Below are positions 16,919 to 24,780 of a DNA stretch of 59,118 nucleotides, in pieces. The notes below the pieces were generated by a model. That model was not told the origin of the DNA. It was given only the letters and a program-made list of their open reading frames with translations, and ran no database searches. How positions within the stretch are numbered: position 1 is the first letter of the stretch; the number at the start of each line of letters is the position of its first letter. Source of the DNA: an uncultured Oscillospiraceae bacterium (GTDB lineage Bacteria > Bacillota > Clostridia > Oscillospirales > Oscillospiraceae); the NCBI GenBank assembly GCA_944385795.1, contig CALWYP010000033.1:1-59118 (forward strand). Direction: 5' to 3'. The position numbers were made by a program, and so were the translations under genes.

Positions 16919-17677
16919 ATGTACATAGACACCCACGCGCATTACGACTCTTCAAAATTCGACGCCGACCGCAGCGAGGTCATAGCCGCCCTGCCTGCCG
17001 CCGGGATCGACGCCGTTATCGACCCGGGCTGCGACTATGAAAGCTCGCGCGCCGCGATAGGCCTCGCGGAGCGCTGGCCGTTTTTCTATGCCGCCGTGGG
17101 CTGGCAGCCGGAGGAGTGGGAGAGCTGGGACATGTACTCGCCCGCCGCCCTGCGTTCCCTCGCCGCACATCCCAAATGCGTTGCGATAGGCGAGATCGGC
17201 CTGGACTACTACTGGGACAAAGGGCATAAGGAGATCATGTACGAGATGTTCGTGACCCAGCTGGAGCTGGCCGCGGAGCTCGGCAAGCCCGTCATCATCC
17301 ACGACAGGGAGGCGCACGCCGACTGCCTTGAGATAGTTTCGCGCTATCCCGGCCTGCGCGGGGTATTCCACTGCTTTTCCGGCAGCGCGGAGATGGCGCG
17401 CGAGCTGATAAAGCTCGGCTGGCACCTGGGCTTCGACGGGCCTGTGACGTATAAAAACGCCAGGAAGGCGCTGGAGGTCCTGGAGATAACCCCGCTCGGG
17501 CGCATACTGCTCGAGACGGACAGCCCCTACCTCCCGCCCGTACCCTTCCGCGGGAAGCGCAACGATTCGACAAAGCTGCCCTATATAGCCGCGAAGATAG
17601 CCGAGGTCAAGGGGCTCGGCCTGGACGCCGTGGCCACGGCGTCCTCGGCAAACGCCCGGAGGCTGTTCGGGATATGA
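16919..17677 (+). CDS. TatD-family metal-dependent hydrolase/DNase
   Basis: 252 residues of the amidohydrolase TIM-barrel fold. The metal ligands are visible: THAHYD (residues 5-10), AIGEIGLDYYWD (about 90-101), IIHDREAH (about 127), FHCFSGS (about 152) and LLETDSPYLPP (about 201). TatD proteins have 3'-5' exonuclease or endonuclease activity in DNA repair or apoptosis-like DNA turnover. CGAGGTGAGAGC just upstream of the ATG serves as ribosome site. It faces the YcxB-like gene across a shared hairpin. Confidence 0.93.
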   Translation: MYIDTHAHYDSSKFDADRSEVIAALPAAGIDAVIDPGCDYESSRAAIGLAERWPFFYAAVGWQPEEWESWDMYSPAALRSLAAHPKCVAIGEIGLDYYWDKGHKEIMYEMFVTQLELAAELGKPVIIHDREAHADCLEIVSRYPGLRGVFHCFSGSAEMARELIKLGWHLGFDGPVTYKNARKALEVLEITPLGRILLETDSPYLPPVPFRGKRNDSTKLPYIAAKIAEVKGLGLDAVATASSANARRLFGI

Positions 17678-17680
17678 AAA

Positions 17681-17714
17681 ATCCCCGGTTTGGTTCACAT
17701 TCCAAACCGGGGAT
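17681..17714. terminator. Terminator of the leftward CooT operon (also after tatD)
   Basis: Perfect 13-bp stem ATCCCCGGTTTGG (17681-17693) with CCAAACCGGGGAT (17702-17714). On the minus strand it is followed by a T tract, so it mainly ends the leftward operon; it may also stop tatD transcripts. Confidence 0.87.
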
Positions 17715-17718
17715 AAAA

Positions 17719-18348
17719 TTATTTCGCGTCCGTACCCTGCACCTTCGCGTGGAGCTTGATGTTCTCAATCACAAGCTGGCGGAAGTCCTTGATTTCGCCG
17801 TCGACGAGGTCGGTCTTCTGCAAAAGCGTTACCAGGGGGCCGTACATAAAGAGGAAGAGGTCTTCCGTCTCAATCCAGCACTGGAACTCCTTATAGGGGA
17901 TGAAGCTGCGCTGGGAGCGCATACCGTATTCGTTGAAGATAATCTTTATGTCGTCCTCGGCGAGGAACTGGTCCTTCCTGTCGAGCAGCTTGGCAGCGTC
18001 TCTCGCGTAGGGGTTGCTGCGGCTGGCGTGGTAGAAGCCGTAGGCACCGCCCAGGATCAGCGCCGCGCCTATGAGCAGGAAGAAGATGTCCCAGCCCATC
18101 GCCGAGCTCAGGTAAAGCGCGCCCGCGCCCAGAAGCACGCCGACCGCGCTCATAATATATGTGGTGCGCCTGTTGCGGCCGTGGAAGTTGCCCTTTGACT
18201 GCGGCACGCCCTTGAGCTTCTTCTTGTTGGCGTACTTGAGCTGGGCCAGCAGCTCGCTGCGCCGCTCGAGCGCCGCGCTGACCTCCGGGATGTACTTGGG
18301 TATGTCGTAGGCCGTCAGGCGGAAGGTGAAGCTGCGTTCCTCGTTCAT
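17719..18348 (-). CDS. YcxB-like membrane protein
   Basis: 209 residues. A soluble N-terminal part (FTFRLTAYDIPKYIPEVSAA) leads into two adjacent membrane helices near residues 64-105 (TYIMSAVGVLLGAGALYL and FFLLIGAALILGGAYGF). A C-terminal domain contains the strands SQRSFIPYKEFQCWIETEDLFLF, the pattern of YcxB-type C-terminal domains, given here split by its key residues F-I-P-Y and E-D-L-F-L-F. Its start overlaps the CooT-like stop by 4 bases (ATGA), so it is translationally coupled. It is the last gene of the operon with the His-rich and CooT-like proteins. Function unknown; context suggests metal-related membrane signalling or transport, which is inference. Confidence 0.68.
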   Translation of the reverse strand: MNEERSFTFRLTAYDIPKYIPEVSAALERRSELLAQLKYANKKKLKGVPQSKGNFHGRNRRTTYIMSAVGVLLGAGALYLSSAMGWDIFFLLIGAALILGGAYGFYHASRSNPYARDAAKLLDRKDQFLAEDDIKIIFNEYGMRSQRSFIPYKEFQCWIETEDLFLFMYGPLVTLLQKTDLVDGEIKDFRQLVIENIKLHAKVQGTDAK

Positions 18349-18545
18349 TTCGCCGCCTCCGCCGGTTCAATCAGTATTACGTTGCGGGTGAGGTCCACGC
18401 TCTTGAGGGAGCCGTCGATTACCTTCCTCGCGCCGAGCATGTCTGTGAGGGTGATGGTGCCGCCCTCGACAGAGATGCCGGAGACATAGCTCATGAGCGG
18501 CTTGCGCTCGCCGCCGGATATTTCATATGCGTCGGAAAGGCACAT
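18345..18545 (-). CDS. CooT-like nickel-binding protein
   Basis: 66 residues starting MCLSDAYEI, with TITLTDMLGARKVIDGSLKSV in the middle. This matches the small CooT fold, whose homodimer binds Ni(II) through the N-terminal MC motif and assists nickel insertion into CO dehydrogenase in Rhodospirillum. The cysteine at position 2 is present. AAAGGAGGGGG precedes the start, and the upstream gene's TGA lies one base before the ATG. The gene sits divergently from a CooC-like ATPase, the other CO-dehydrogenase nickel chaperone, which supports the assignment. No CODH catalytic subunit is in the window. Confidence 0.8.
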   Translation of the reverse strand: MCLSDAYEISGGERKPLMSYVSGISVEGGTITLTDMLGARKVIDGSLKSVDLTRNVILIEPAEAAK

Positions 18546-18546
18546 G

Positions 18547-18855
18547 TCAATCCCCCTCCTTTACCAGGCGGAGGGCCTCGTCAAGTTTGTCGTTGCAGTG
18601 CCCGAAATAGTGCACCGCGTCGCCGACAAGGTTGGCCGCCTCGTGCTTCCCCTGCTTTTCCAGGGCGTGGGCGATGTTGTGCAGCTCCTCGGCGTGGGAG
18701 CGGTTGTGCTCGAGCATATAGCTCATGAGCGCGAGGGTCTGCTCGCCGCTGAGCTCCGGCGTATCCGCGTGGGTGTGCTCGTGGTGGCAGGCGTGCTCGT
18801 GCGCGTGCTCATGCCCCTGCCCGTCGAAGTGCAGCGCGGTTATCCTGTGGAGCAT
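18547..18855 (-). CDS. Histidine-rich small protein, likely metal-binding
   Basis: 102 residues with a dense histidine tract near residues 9-28 (HFDGQGHEHAHEHACHHEHTH contains nine histidines in 21 positions; key pattern HEHAHEHACHHEH). A helical C-terminal domain follows, with further H, C and D residues (AHALEKQGKHE, HYFGHCNDKL). Such tracts occur in nickel or zinc storage proteins such as HypB or SlyD tails. AAAGGAGGGG precedes the start. It is first in the operon with the CooT-like gene, immediately under the promoter at 18913-18941. A nickel reserve or chaperone role is inferred from context only. Confidence 0.75.
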   Translation of the reverse strand: MLHRITALHFDGQGHEHAHEHACHHEHTHADTPELSGEQTLALMSYMLEHNRSHAEELHNIAHALEKQGKHEAANLVGDAVHYFGHCNDKLDEALRLVKEGD

Positions 18856-18912
18856 ACTTTCCCCTCCTTTAAGGGATTATTCTTCGGCCGCTATTGCGCC
18901 GCTTACCGCAAT

Positions 18913-18941
18913 ATTATACCATTTGCGCCCGGGCTTTGCAA
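18913..18941 (-). promoter_or_regulatory. Sigma-A promoter of the His-rich/CooT operon
   Basis: Read on the minus strand: TTGCAA (18941-18936), 17-base spacer, TATAAT (18918-18913). It directs transcription leftward into the gene starting at 18855. Confidence 0.78.
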
Positions 18942-19041
18942 CTGTGCCTTTCGCCGCGGCGTCTGCCGGACAGGGCGGGCGCAAGTGCTTCAGGAATTTG
19001 AAATATAGAACAAAAAGATTTGATAATTCCAGTATTTTATC

Positions 19042-19070
19042 TTGTAAATTGACTCAAACTATGCTAAAAT
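19042..19070 (+). promoter_or_regulatory. Likely promoter of the CooC operon
   Basis: TTGTAA (19042-19047), 17-base spacer, TAAAAT (19065-19070), 46 bases before the CooC-like start. The TTGACT at 19049 is too close to this -10 to be its partner. Confidence 0.55.
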
Positions 19071-19115
19071 CTTGGCAAGCGTACCATGCTCTTTGTTGAA
19101 AAAGGAGGGCTGCGT

Positions 19116-19886
19116 ATGAATGAACGCAAGGCAAAAATTTTAGCGCTCGCCGGCAAAGGCGGGGTGGGGAAGACCTCGCTCGCCTCGGCGATGGTCCGCG
19201 TGCTGACGGAGGAATTCCCGGGCAGCCGCGTCCTGGCCATAGACGCCGATCCCGCAGTCGGCCTCTCCACGGCCCTGGGCGTAACGGTTACGAGCACGCT
19301 GGACGACATACGCCGCGCCGTTGTGGCGAGCGCAGAGGACGGCCGCCCGCGCGAGGCTATAGAGATGCTCAACGAGTCGCGTTTCCGCATTTTTGACGCG
19401 ATGGTTGAGACGAAGGGCTTTTCCTTCCTGGCCATAGGCCGGCCAGAGAACGAGGGCTGCTTCTGCTCGGTGAACGCCTACCTCAAGGAGGTCGTGAGTA
19501 TGCTCGCGGGCGACTTTGACTTCGTCGTGATCGACGGCGAGGCCGGCGTGGAGCAGATACAGCGGCGCGTCATGGAGAAGGTCAGCCATCTCATACTTAT
19601 AAGCGACCAGAGCCGCAAGGGCACGCATGTGGCCGAGACCATCAAGGACGTCGCCGACGAGCTTGTCATGTACGAGCGCATAGGCGCCATAATCAACCGC
19701 GTGACGAATCCCGAGCTCAACGGGTTCATAAGCGTGAAGGGCGTGGACATACTCGCCTTCATCCCGGCCGACGACCAGCAGGCGGCCAACGACATACGCG
19801 GCGGCAGCATTTTCGACCTGCCCGCCGGAAGCACAGTGCTCGACGGAGTGAGGGAAGCGCTCCGTAAGATAGAGATTCTAAGTTAA
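19116..19886 (+). CDS. CooC-like nickel-insertion ATPase
   Basis: 256-residue SIMIBI (MinD/CooC) ATPase. Deviant Walker A GKGGVGKT is at 13-20, the switch/Walker B region reads DFDFVVIDGEAGVEQIQRR, and the CxC metal motif ECFC-type sequence GRPENEGCFCSVN places C115 and C117 where CooC binds Ni or Zn at its dimer interface. CooC loads nickel into CO dehydrogenase using ATP. AAAGGAGG supports the ATG at 19116. It opens a six-gene operon in which the next gene starts 15 bases later, but that operon has no CODH catalytic gene. Its client is therefore probably a protein in this operon. Confidence 0.88.
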   Translation: MNERKAKILALAGKGGVGKTSLASAMVRVLTEEFPGSRVLAIDADPAVGLSTALGVTVTSTLDDIRRAVVASAEDGRPREAIEMLNESRFRIFDAMVETKGFSFLAIGRPENEGCFCSVNAYLKEVVSMLAGDFDFVVIDGEAGVEQIQRRVMEKVSHLILISDQSRKGTHVAETIKDVADELVMYERIGAIINRVTNPELNGFISVKGVDILAFIPADDQQAANDIRGGSIFDLPAGSTVLDGVREALRKIEILS

Positions 19887-19901
19887 GAGAGGTGTGAACA
19901 T

Positions 19902-21098
19902 TTGAAGGACTTAAAGCATCTTATCTTCTTTGAGGACCTGCTCGAAAACGCGAATAACGCCCTTGTGCGCCAGGCGCAGGAGGAGGGCATGCTCGCCTTG
20001 GGCTACACCTGCTACCACATGCCGGAGGTGCTGCTCAATGTGGACAACTGCTTCTCGGTCAGGATGCGCGCGCCCAACACGGGCAGCGTGGACGTGGCCT
20101 CGTACTACATGTCCAACTACACATGCGAGTATTGCCGCGCCCTGCTCGAGAGGGCCATCGAGGGCGGCTATAACTTCCTTGACGGCCTGTGCGGCGTGGA
20201 CGCCTGCGCGCAGATGAACCGCTGCATGGAGAATATCGAGCTGCTCAAATGCGTAGATAAGCCGAACTTCTTCGTCACCCACGCGGACATCCCCTATAAG
20301 CACACGGACTACACCCTTGACCACTATGTCGTGCAGATGCAAAACCGCGTCCTGAACACCATGCACGAGAAGCTGGGCGTGGACGTCTCCGACGAGGCGC
20401 TGCGCGAGGCCGTCGCCAGGCACAACAAGGTGTGCAAGGTGATGACGGAGATCAGCGAGCTCCGCAAGCTCGAGAATCCCCCCATCACCGGCTATGAGTT
20501 CCATATAATCAGCATGGTGAGCTATGTGTGCCCGCAGAAGCTCATCCTCCCCTACCTGCAGGAGACCCTGGAGGAGATCAAGGCCCGCGAGGTCGACGAG
20601 AAGCCCTGGTACCGCTGCCGGGTCGGCATCGTCGGCAGCGAGGTGGACGACCCCAACCTCACCCGTATGCTCGAGGAGGCCGGCGCCTTTATCTGCTTCG
20701 ACCGCTTCTGCTTCGGCATGTTCCCCGGCCGCGAGGTCATAGAGCTGGACGACGAGGAGTCCGCCCTCAGGCAGATCTGCCGCCACTATCTCACGACAAG
20801 CGAGTGCCCGCGCTTCATGTCCAACGAGAAGATAGAGCAGCGCCGCGTAACCGCCGACCGGCTCGCCCGCGAGTACGGCGCCGACGGCATCATCTATGAG
20901 AACGTCAAGTTCTGCGACTTCTGGGGCTTCGAGAGAGCTCTGGCCAGCCACATACAGTACGAGGAATACGGCCACCCCGTGCTTACCATAGACCGCCCGT
21001 ACAACGCAAAGACCTCGGGCCAGCTCCGCACCCGCTTCCAGGCCTTCGTCGAATCCCTGGAGATTAAACGCATCCAGAAGGGTAAGGAGGTCAAGTAA
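19902..21098 (+). CDS. 2-hydroxyacyl-CoA dehydratase-family subunit (HgdB/BcrC-like), short
   Basis: 398 residues, TTG start preceded by GAGAGGTG. The C-terminal half has the family signatures SECPRFMSNEKI, GADGIIYENVKFCDFWG and GQLRTRFQAFVESLE. The N-terminal half is unusually cysteine-rich: C37, C50, C75, C78, C97, C102, C108 and C117. This family binds [4Fe-4S] or double-cubane clusters and receives electrons from an ASKHA activase in an ATP-driven step. Members dehydrate 2-hydroxyacyl-CoA, reduce benzoyl-CoA, or reduce small molecules such as acetylene (double-cubane proteins). No CoA-transferase or acyl-CoA dehydrogenase is nearby, so a classical amino-acid fermentation role is not supported. 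Confidence 0.85.
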   Translation: MKDLKHLIFFEDLLENANNALVRQAQEEGMLALGYTCYHMPEVLLNVDNCFSVRMRAPNTGSVDVASYYMSNYTCEYCRALLERAIEGGYNFLDGLCGVDACAQMNRCMENIELLKCVDKPNFFVTHADIPYKHTDYTLDHYVVQMQNRVLNTMHEKLGVDVSDEALREAVARHNKVCKVMTEISELRKLENPPITGYEFHIISMVSYVCPQKLILPYLQETLEEIKAREVDEKPWYRCRVGIVGSEVDDPNLTRMLEEAGAFICFDRFCFGMFPGREVIELDDEESALRQICRHYLTTSECPRFMSNEKIEQRRVTADRLAREYGADGIIYENVKFCDFWGFERALASHIQYEEYGHPVLTIDRPYNAKTSGQLRTRFQAFVESLEIKRIQKGKEVK

Positions 21099-22847
21099 AT
21101 GCTCAAGAACAATATAAAGTGGCTTAAAAAGAACCTCCCCGGCGATCTCAAGATATGGAAAGAGCTCATAAGCGAGATCGACTGGAAAGAGTTCGGCAAA
21201 AAGCAGAAGAGGAAGATGCAGCTCGACAAGCAGCGCATCGCCGAGGAGTTCAACGACTTCAAGGCCCTGCCCCTCAGCGAGAAGTGGGACCGCGTCGTGA
21301 ACGGCGAGCGCCAGCTCGGCCGACTCTACCAGAAGGGCGCCATAGCCTTCACCCGCCGCGAGTGGAAGGGCGTGGAGAGCACGGCGCGCGACTTCCAGAA
21401 CTGGCTCGTGATATGGCGCGACATGATTAAGATGGTCATGCGCGACCCGGTCAGCATCATGCTCGGCCTCTTTGAATACCGCTGGTTCAGCTCCTACCTC
21501 GCCTGCCCCGCCTTCTTCGACCGCAACACGCTGGGTTACCGCGGCCGGGCCGTCACCATGAACCGCCTGCTCATGGCCGACGTCTACCGCTATACCGAGG
21601 ACTGCATTGCGAACCTGATGATGGCCGACAAGCGCATCGGCGGCAACGAGAAGCTCGACAAGAAGATCATGCTCTTCGACGAGATGACCATGGCCCAGAT
21701 GATGGCCGGCTTCCCGGGGCTCATAGGCCTGCCCTGGCAGCTGATCCCCGTCTTCCTCGTCAGCGAGCTAGACCAGCTCATCTGCATCCCATACATCGAC
21801 GCCGTCGAGAGCTACGGCCTGCCCGCCGACACCTGCCCGGTGCCCACGAGCGAATGTGGCTGCGCCGTCGTCGACGCCCTGCCGCACTGCGGCCTCGGCT
21901 TCATATCCACCTCCACCCCCTGCGACGGCTCCGATATGGCTACCAGCTTCCAGGAGCGCCGCATCCAGAAGCTCGGCATCCCGACCTACCCGCTCACGCT
22001 CCCCGTCCGCTACGACGACGAGGACACCGTGGACTGCGGCGCCGCCGACATGTGGCACTGCATCAAGTGGGTCGAGGACATCACGGGCGAGAAGTGGGAT
22101 TGGGACCACTACTTCGAGGTCATACGCCGCTTCAACGAGCAGACCAAGATGGAGATGGAGAAGTGGGAGATGAACTCCACCCCGTATCCGCAGCTGATAG
22201 GCCCCTGCTACGAGCTCTTCCGCAAGTGGAACTACGAGATGGACGGCGGCCTGAACCCCTCCGTCATGAAGACCTTCTACAAGGTCCGCAAGCTCATGTA
22301 TAAGAGCTATGACGAGAAGTGCAACCCCTACCGCCACCCCATGAAGTACCGCGCCGTCGTCTGGAGCTGCCCGAGCCACTACTACGCGAACTTCTCCAAC
22401 TGGCTGGCCAACGCCTGGGGTATGGGCGTCCTGGTCGAGATGGAGAGCCTCAACTTCACCAAGCAGCTTGAGACCGAGGACCACGACGAGGCCATCCGCG
22501 ACCTCGCCCGCCTGTACGAGCGCATGGTCATGCGCAAGCACACCAACGGCGGCTACGTCCACGTCCTCGACGAGCTCTGGAAGGTCTGCGAGCAGTTCAA
22601 CGCCAACTTCATAATCATGTACCAGCACGTCTGCTGCAAGACCATGGCCGGCCTGCAGGGCCTCTTCGACGAGCAGGCCCGTGAGCGCGGGCTGCACCTG
22701 ATATGGGTCGAGCACGACCTCATGGACCCGCGCACCGTCTCCCGCCGCGACATGCGCGCCAAGGTCACGAACTACATGCGCGCGATAATCCAGGCGGAGC
22801 CCACGGACGAATCGCTCATAGAGTTCGAGGACGACATCACCTGGTAA
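21099..22847 (+). CDS. 2-hydroxyacyl-CoA dehydratase-family subunit, long
   Basis: 582 residues, longer than the usual 400-430 of HgdA/HgdB. The first roughly 120 residues are a helical, basic extension without family match. The core shows DQLICIPYIDAVESYGLPADTC (key D, C, ADTC), a cysteine cluster SECGCAVVDALPHCG, and STPCDGSDMATSFQE. A C-terminal family domain contains ANFIIMYQHVCCKTMAG and DMRAKVTNYMRAII. The start follows the previous stop directly, with AAGGAGG upstream. It should form a heterodimer with the preceding subunit. The substrate is unknown, and the cysteine set should allow at least one Fe-S cluster. Confidence 0.84.
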   Translation: MLKNNIKWLKKNLPGDLKIWKELISEIDWKEFGKKQKRKMQLDKQRIAEEFNDFKALPLSEKWDRVVNGERQLGRLYQKGAIAFTRREWKGVESTARDFQNWLVIWRDMIKMVMRDPVSIMLGLFEYRWFSSYLACPAFFDRNTLGYRGRAVTMNRLLMADVYRYTEDCIANLMMADKRIGGNEKLDKKIMLFDEMTMAQMMAGFPGLIGLPWQLIPVFLVSELDQLICIPYIDAVESYGLPADTCPVPTSECGCAVVDALPHCGLGFISTSTPCDGSDMATSFQERRIQKLGIPTYPLTLPVRYDDEDTVDCGAADMWHCIKWVEDITGEKWDWDHYFEVIRRFNEQTKMEMEKWEMNSTPYPQLIGPCYELFRKWNYEMDGGLNPSVMKTFYKVRKLMYKSYDEKCNPYRHPMKYRAVVWSCPSHYYANFSNWLANAWGMGVLVEMESLNFTKQLETEDHDEAIRDLARLYERMVMRKHTNGGYVHVLDELWKVCEQFNANFIIMYQHVCCKTMAGLQGLFDEQARERGLHLIWVEHDLMDPRTVSRRDMRAKVTNYMRAIIQAEPTDESLIEFEDDITW

Positions 22848-22959
22848 ATCAGCGGACCTTTTTCCGCCATGCCGCGCATCGCCTGGCGAACGGGCGTCCC
22901 GCTGGCTTTAAGGCCCGAGACATTTAACCATTACTTGACTTTAGAGGAGGAAAAGATAT

Positions 22960-23760
22960 ATGAAGTACTTTGGTGGCTGCGACGTCGGCTCTACATACAC
23001 CAAGGCCGTCATTCTCGACGAGAACGGCAAGATGGTTGCCAATACCACTATCCGCAGCAAGATAAATTCTGAGCAGAGCGCTATCGTGGCGATGAAAGAA
23101 GTCGTCGGCCAGGTCCCCGAGCTGAACTCCAGCGAGGATCTCGCCTACCTCATCGGCACCGGCTACGGCCGCAACAAGGTCCCCTTCGCCGACGAGAACA
23201 TCTCCGAGATAAGCTGCCACGCCATGGGCGTGCACGTCACTGACCCGAGCGTCCGCGCGATTATAGATATCGGCGGCCAGGACGTCAAGGGCATCAGCAT
23301 AGACACCGACGGCACGGTCAAGAACTTCGCCATGAACGACAAGTGCTCCGCCGGCACCGGCCGCTTCTTCGAGGCCATGGCCAACGCCTTCGAGCTCAGC
23401 CTGCCCGAGTTCTCCAACCTCTCGCTGACCGCGAAGAACGTCATCCCCATCACCGCCCAGTGCACCGTCTTCGCCGAGAGCGAAGTTATTACCCTCGTCG
23501 GCGAAGGCAAGCCCACGGACGAGATAGCCGCGGGCATCGAAATGGCCGTCGCCAAGCGCTGCTTCGTCATGGCCAAGAAGGCCGGCGCGACCGACTCCAT
23601 CACCCTCACCGGCGGCTGCGCCAAGAACGAGGGCCTGAAGGAGGCCATAGAGCACGTCCTCAAGCTCAAGGTCATCAACCTGAAGACCGACCCGCAGCTC
23701 ATGGGCGCCCTCGGCGCGGCGGAGTACGCTAGGCAGAAGGGCATGGCCAAGGGCGCCTGA
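22960..23760 (+). CDS. HgdC-type ASKHA activase (ATP-dependent electron donor)
   Basis: 266 residues of the BcrAD/BadFG/HgdC family. The homodimer bridges one [4Fe-4S] cluster and uses ATP to inject low-potential electrons into its partner. Phosphate loop GGCDVGSTYTKAVI is at the N-terminus, IIDIGGQDVKGI near 101, and the cluster cysteines C129 (NDKCSAGTGRFFE) and C168 (TAQCTVFAESE) are in the family positions. The adenosine motif LTGGCAKNEGL follows. GAGGAGG supports the start. A 112-base gap without a gene (22848-22959) separates it from the long dehydratase-family gene. Confidence 0.94.
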   Translation: MKYFGGCDVGSTYTKAVILDENGKMVANTTIRSKINSEQSAIVAMKEVVGQVPELNSSEDLAYLIGTGYGRNKVPFADENISEISCHAMGVHVTDPSVRAIIDIGGQDVKGISIDTDGTVKNFAMNDKCSAGTGRFFEAMANAFELSLPEFSNLSLTAKNVIPITAQCTVFAESEVITLVGEGKPTDEIAAGIEMAVAKRCFVMAKKAGATDSITLTGGCAKNEGLKEAIEHVLKLKVINLKTDPQLMGALGAAEYARQKGMAKGA

Positions 23761-23786
23761 GCCCCGCCATGCGGAAAGGAGTTACC

Positions 23787-23963
23787 ATGAAGAAAGGCTG
23801 CATTATCGGCAGAGTTTTCAAGACGCTGCTCGGCGTTTTTGCGGCGACCGTCGGCGTGCTCTTTACAATCTACTTCCTGAATCTTGACATGAAGCTCGTG
23901 GGCTGGCTCTACACCGTGCTCAACAAGTTCCACGACCGCAAGCCCAGGGACGTCCAGTTCTGA
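23787..23963 (+). CDS. One-helix membrane peptide in the CooC/Hgd operon
   Basis: 58 residues. A basic start (MKKGCIIGRVFK) leads into a single hydrophobic helix (TLLGVFAATVGVLFTIYFL), then a charged tail ending DRKPRDVQF. AAAGGAG lies 7 bases before the ATG at 23787; a GTG/ATG upstream in the same frame is less likely. It stops one base before the next gene (TGACATG). No family recognised. It could anchor the operon's soluble proteins at the membrane or connect them to a membrane electron donor; both ideas are inference. Confidence 0.65.
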   Translation: MKKGCIIGRVFKTLLGVFAATVGVLFTIYFLNLDMKLVGWLYTVLNKFHDRKPRDVQF

Positions 23964-23964
23964 C

Positions 23965-24693
23965 ATGGAGCTTTACGACAGCACAATCCGGGAGATACTG
24001 GGGCGGGTTGAGGCCAATTCGCCCCGCTCCTGGCCGTATGAGCCGGGCGGGGCCTGGCCGGACAACGGCGCGAACGAGCTGGTGCTCGGCCGCGACGCGG
24101 CCTTCGAGCTCGGCGGCGGGAACCTGCCCGCAAGCAACTGCACCTGCGTCACGACGGACGGCTCCCTCGTGCCCGAGGACAGGATAATCCTCGTCGGCCA
24201 GGACCTGGGCGCCCTTCGCGCGGACACGCCCTTCGCGCGCATAGTCCTGCTGCACGTCAACTCCATAAGCGGCGACGACCAGGAGGCCTTCCGCACGATA
24301 CGCGACATGGAGTTCGTGAAGTACCACGTCTTCCCCCAGGGCTATATGATGCGCGTCTCGCCCGAGAACGGCCGGGAACAGGTGCGCGTGAGCCGCCAGG
24401 CGGTGAAGCGCGGCATAAGTTTCAGGAACATAGGCGACAGCTTTATAAGGAAGTATAAAGAGAATAAACTCATCGACCACGCCTGCGTGATATTTGTCAC
24501 CGGCGGCAGGGAGCTCTGCAAGGAGCTCGCCGACACGGGCAAAAAGGTGGACGCCATCACACTCACCCTCAACCACATCATGGACGGCCTTGCGACGGAC
24601 TGCTCGGTCTGCTCGTTCAAGCCGGTCTGCGACGAGATTGACGGGCTAAAGGAGCTCCACTTCAAAAAAGGCGCGAAGCCAATGAACATCTGA
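23965..24693 (+). CDS. Short CdhC/AcsB-like cysteine protein
   Basis: 242 residues. The stretch VSRQAVKRGISFRNIGDSF and the following KLIDHACVIFVTGGRELCKE resemble the region before the A-cluster of acetyl-CoA synthase (CdhC/AcsB). The end has a CxxC-x5-C group: C213, C216 and C222 (DCSVCSFKPVC). A CxC pair, C59 and C61, sits in an N-terminal loop. Full-length CdhC is about twice as long or more and has four cluster cysteines plus a separate CxC for the distal nickel, so this is a reduced or divergent relative. It ends the operon at a strong terminator. The A-cluster-like assignment is a pattern match, not proof. Confidence 0.66.
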   Translation: MELYDSTIREILGRVEANSPRSWPYEPGGAWPDNGANELVLGRDAAFELGGGNLPASNCTCVTTDGSLVPEDRIILVGQDLGALRADTPFARIVLLHVNSISGDDQEAFRTIRDMEFVKYHVFPQGYMMRVSPENGREQVRVSRQAVKRGISFRNIGDSFIRKYKENKLIDHACVIFVTGGRELCKELADTGKKVDAITLTLNHIMDGLATDCSVCSFKPVCDEIDGLKELHFKKGAKPMNI

Positions 24694-24700
24694 GACGAAA

Positions 24701-24730
24701 CTCCCCGGCCATCCGGCCGGGGAGCTTTTT
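24701..24730 (+). terminator. Terminator of the CooC/Hgd/CdhC-like operon
   Basis: 10-bp stem CTCCCCGGCC (24701-24710) with GGCCGGGGAG (24715-24724), loop ATCC, then CTTTTT. Confidence 0.93.
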
Positions 24731-24780
24731 GTGACCAACGCGCGGGCTGAGGCGTTATATGGGTGAAAGGAGGGCGTAAG

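Noticed and set aside
19902..23760. Classical 2-hydroxyglutaryl-CoA fermentation pathway
   Set aside because: No CoA-transferase, 2-hydroxyglutarate dehydrogenase or glutaconyl-CoA decarboxylase is present, and the operon instead holds CooC- and CdhC-like genes.
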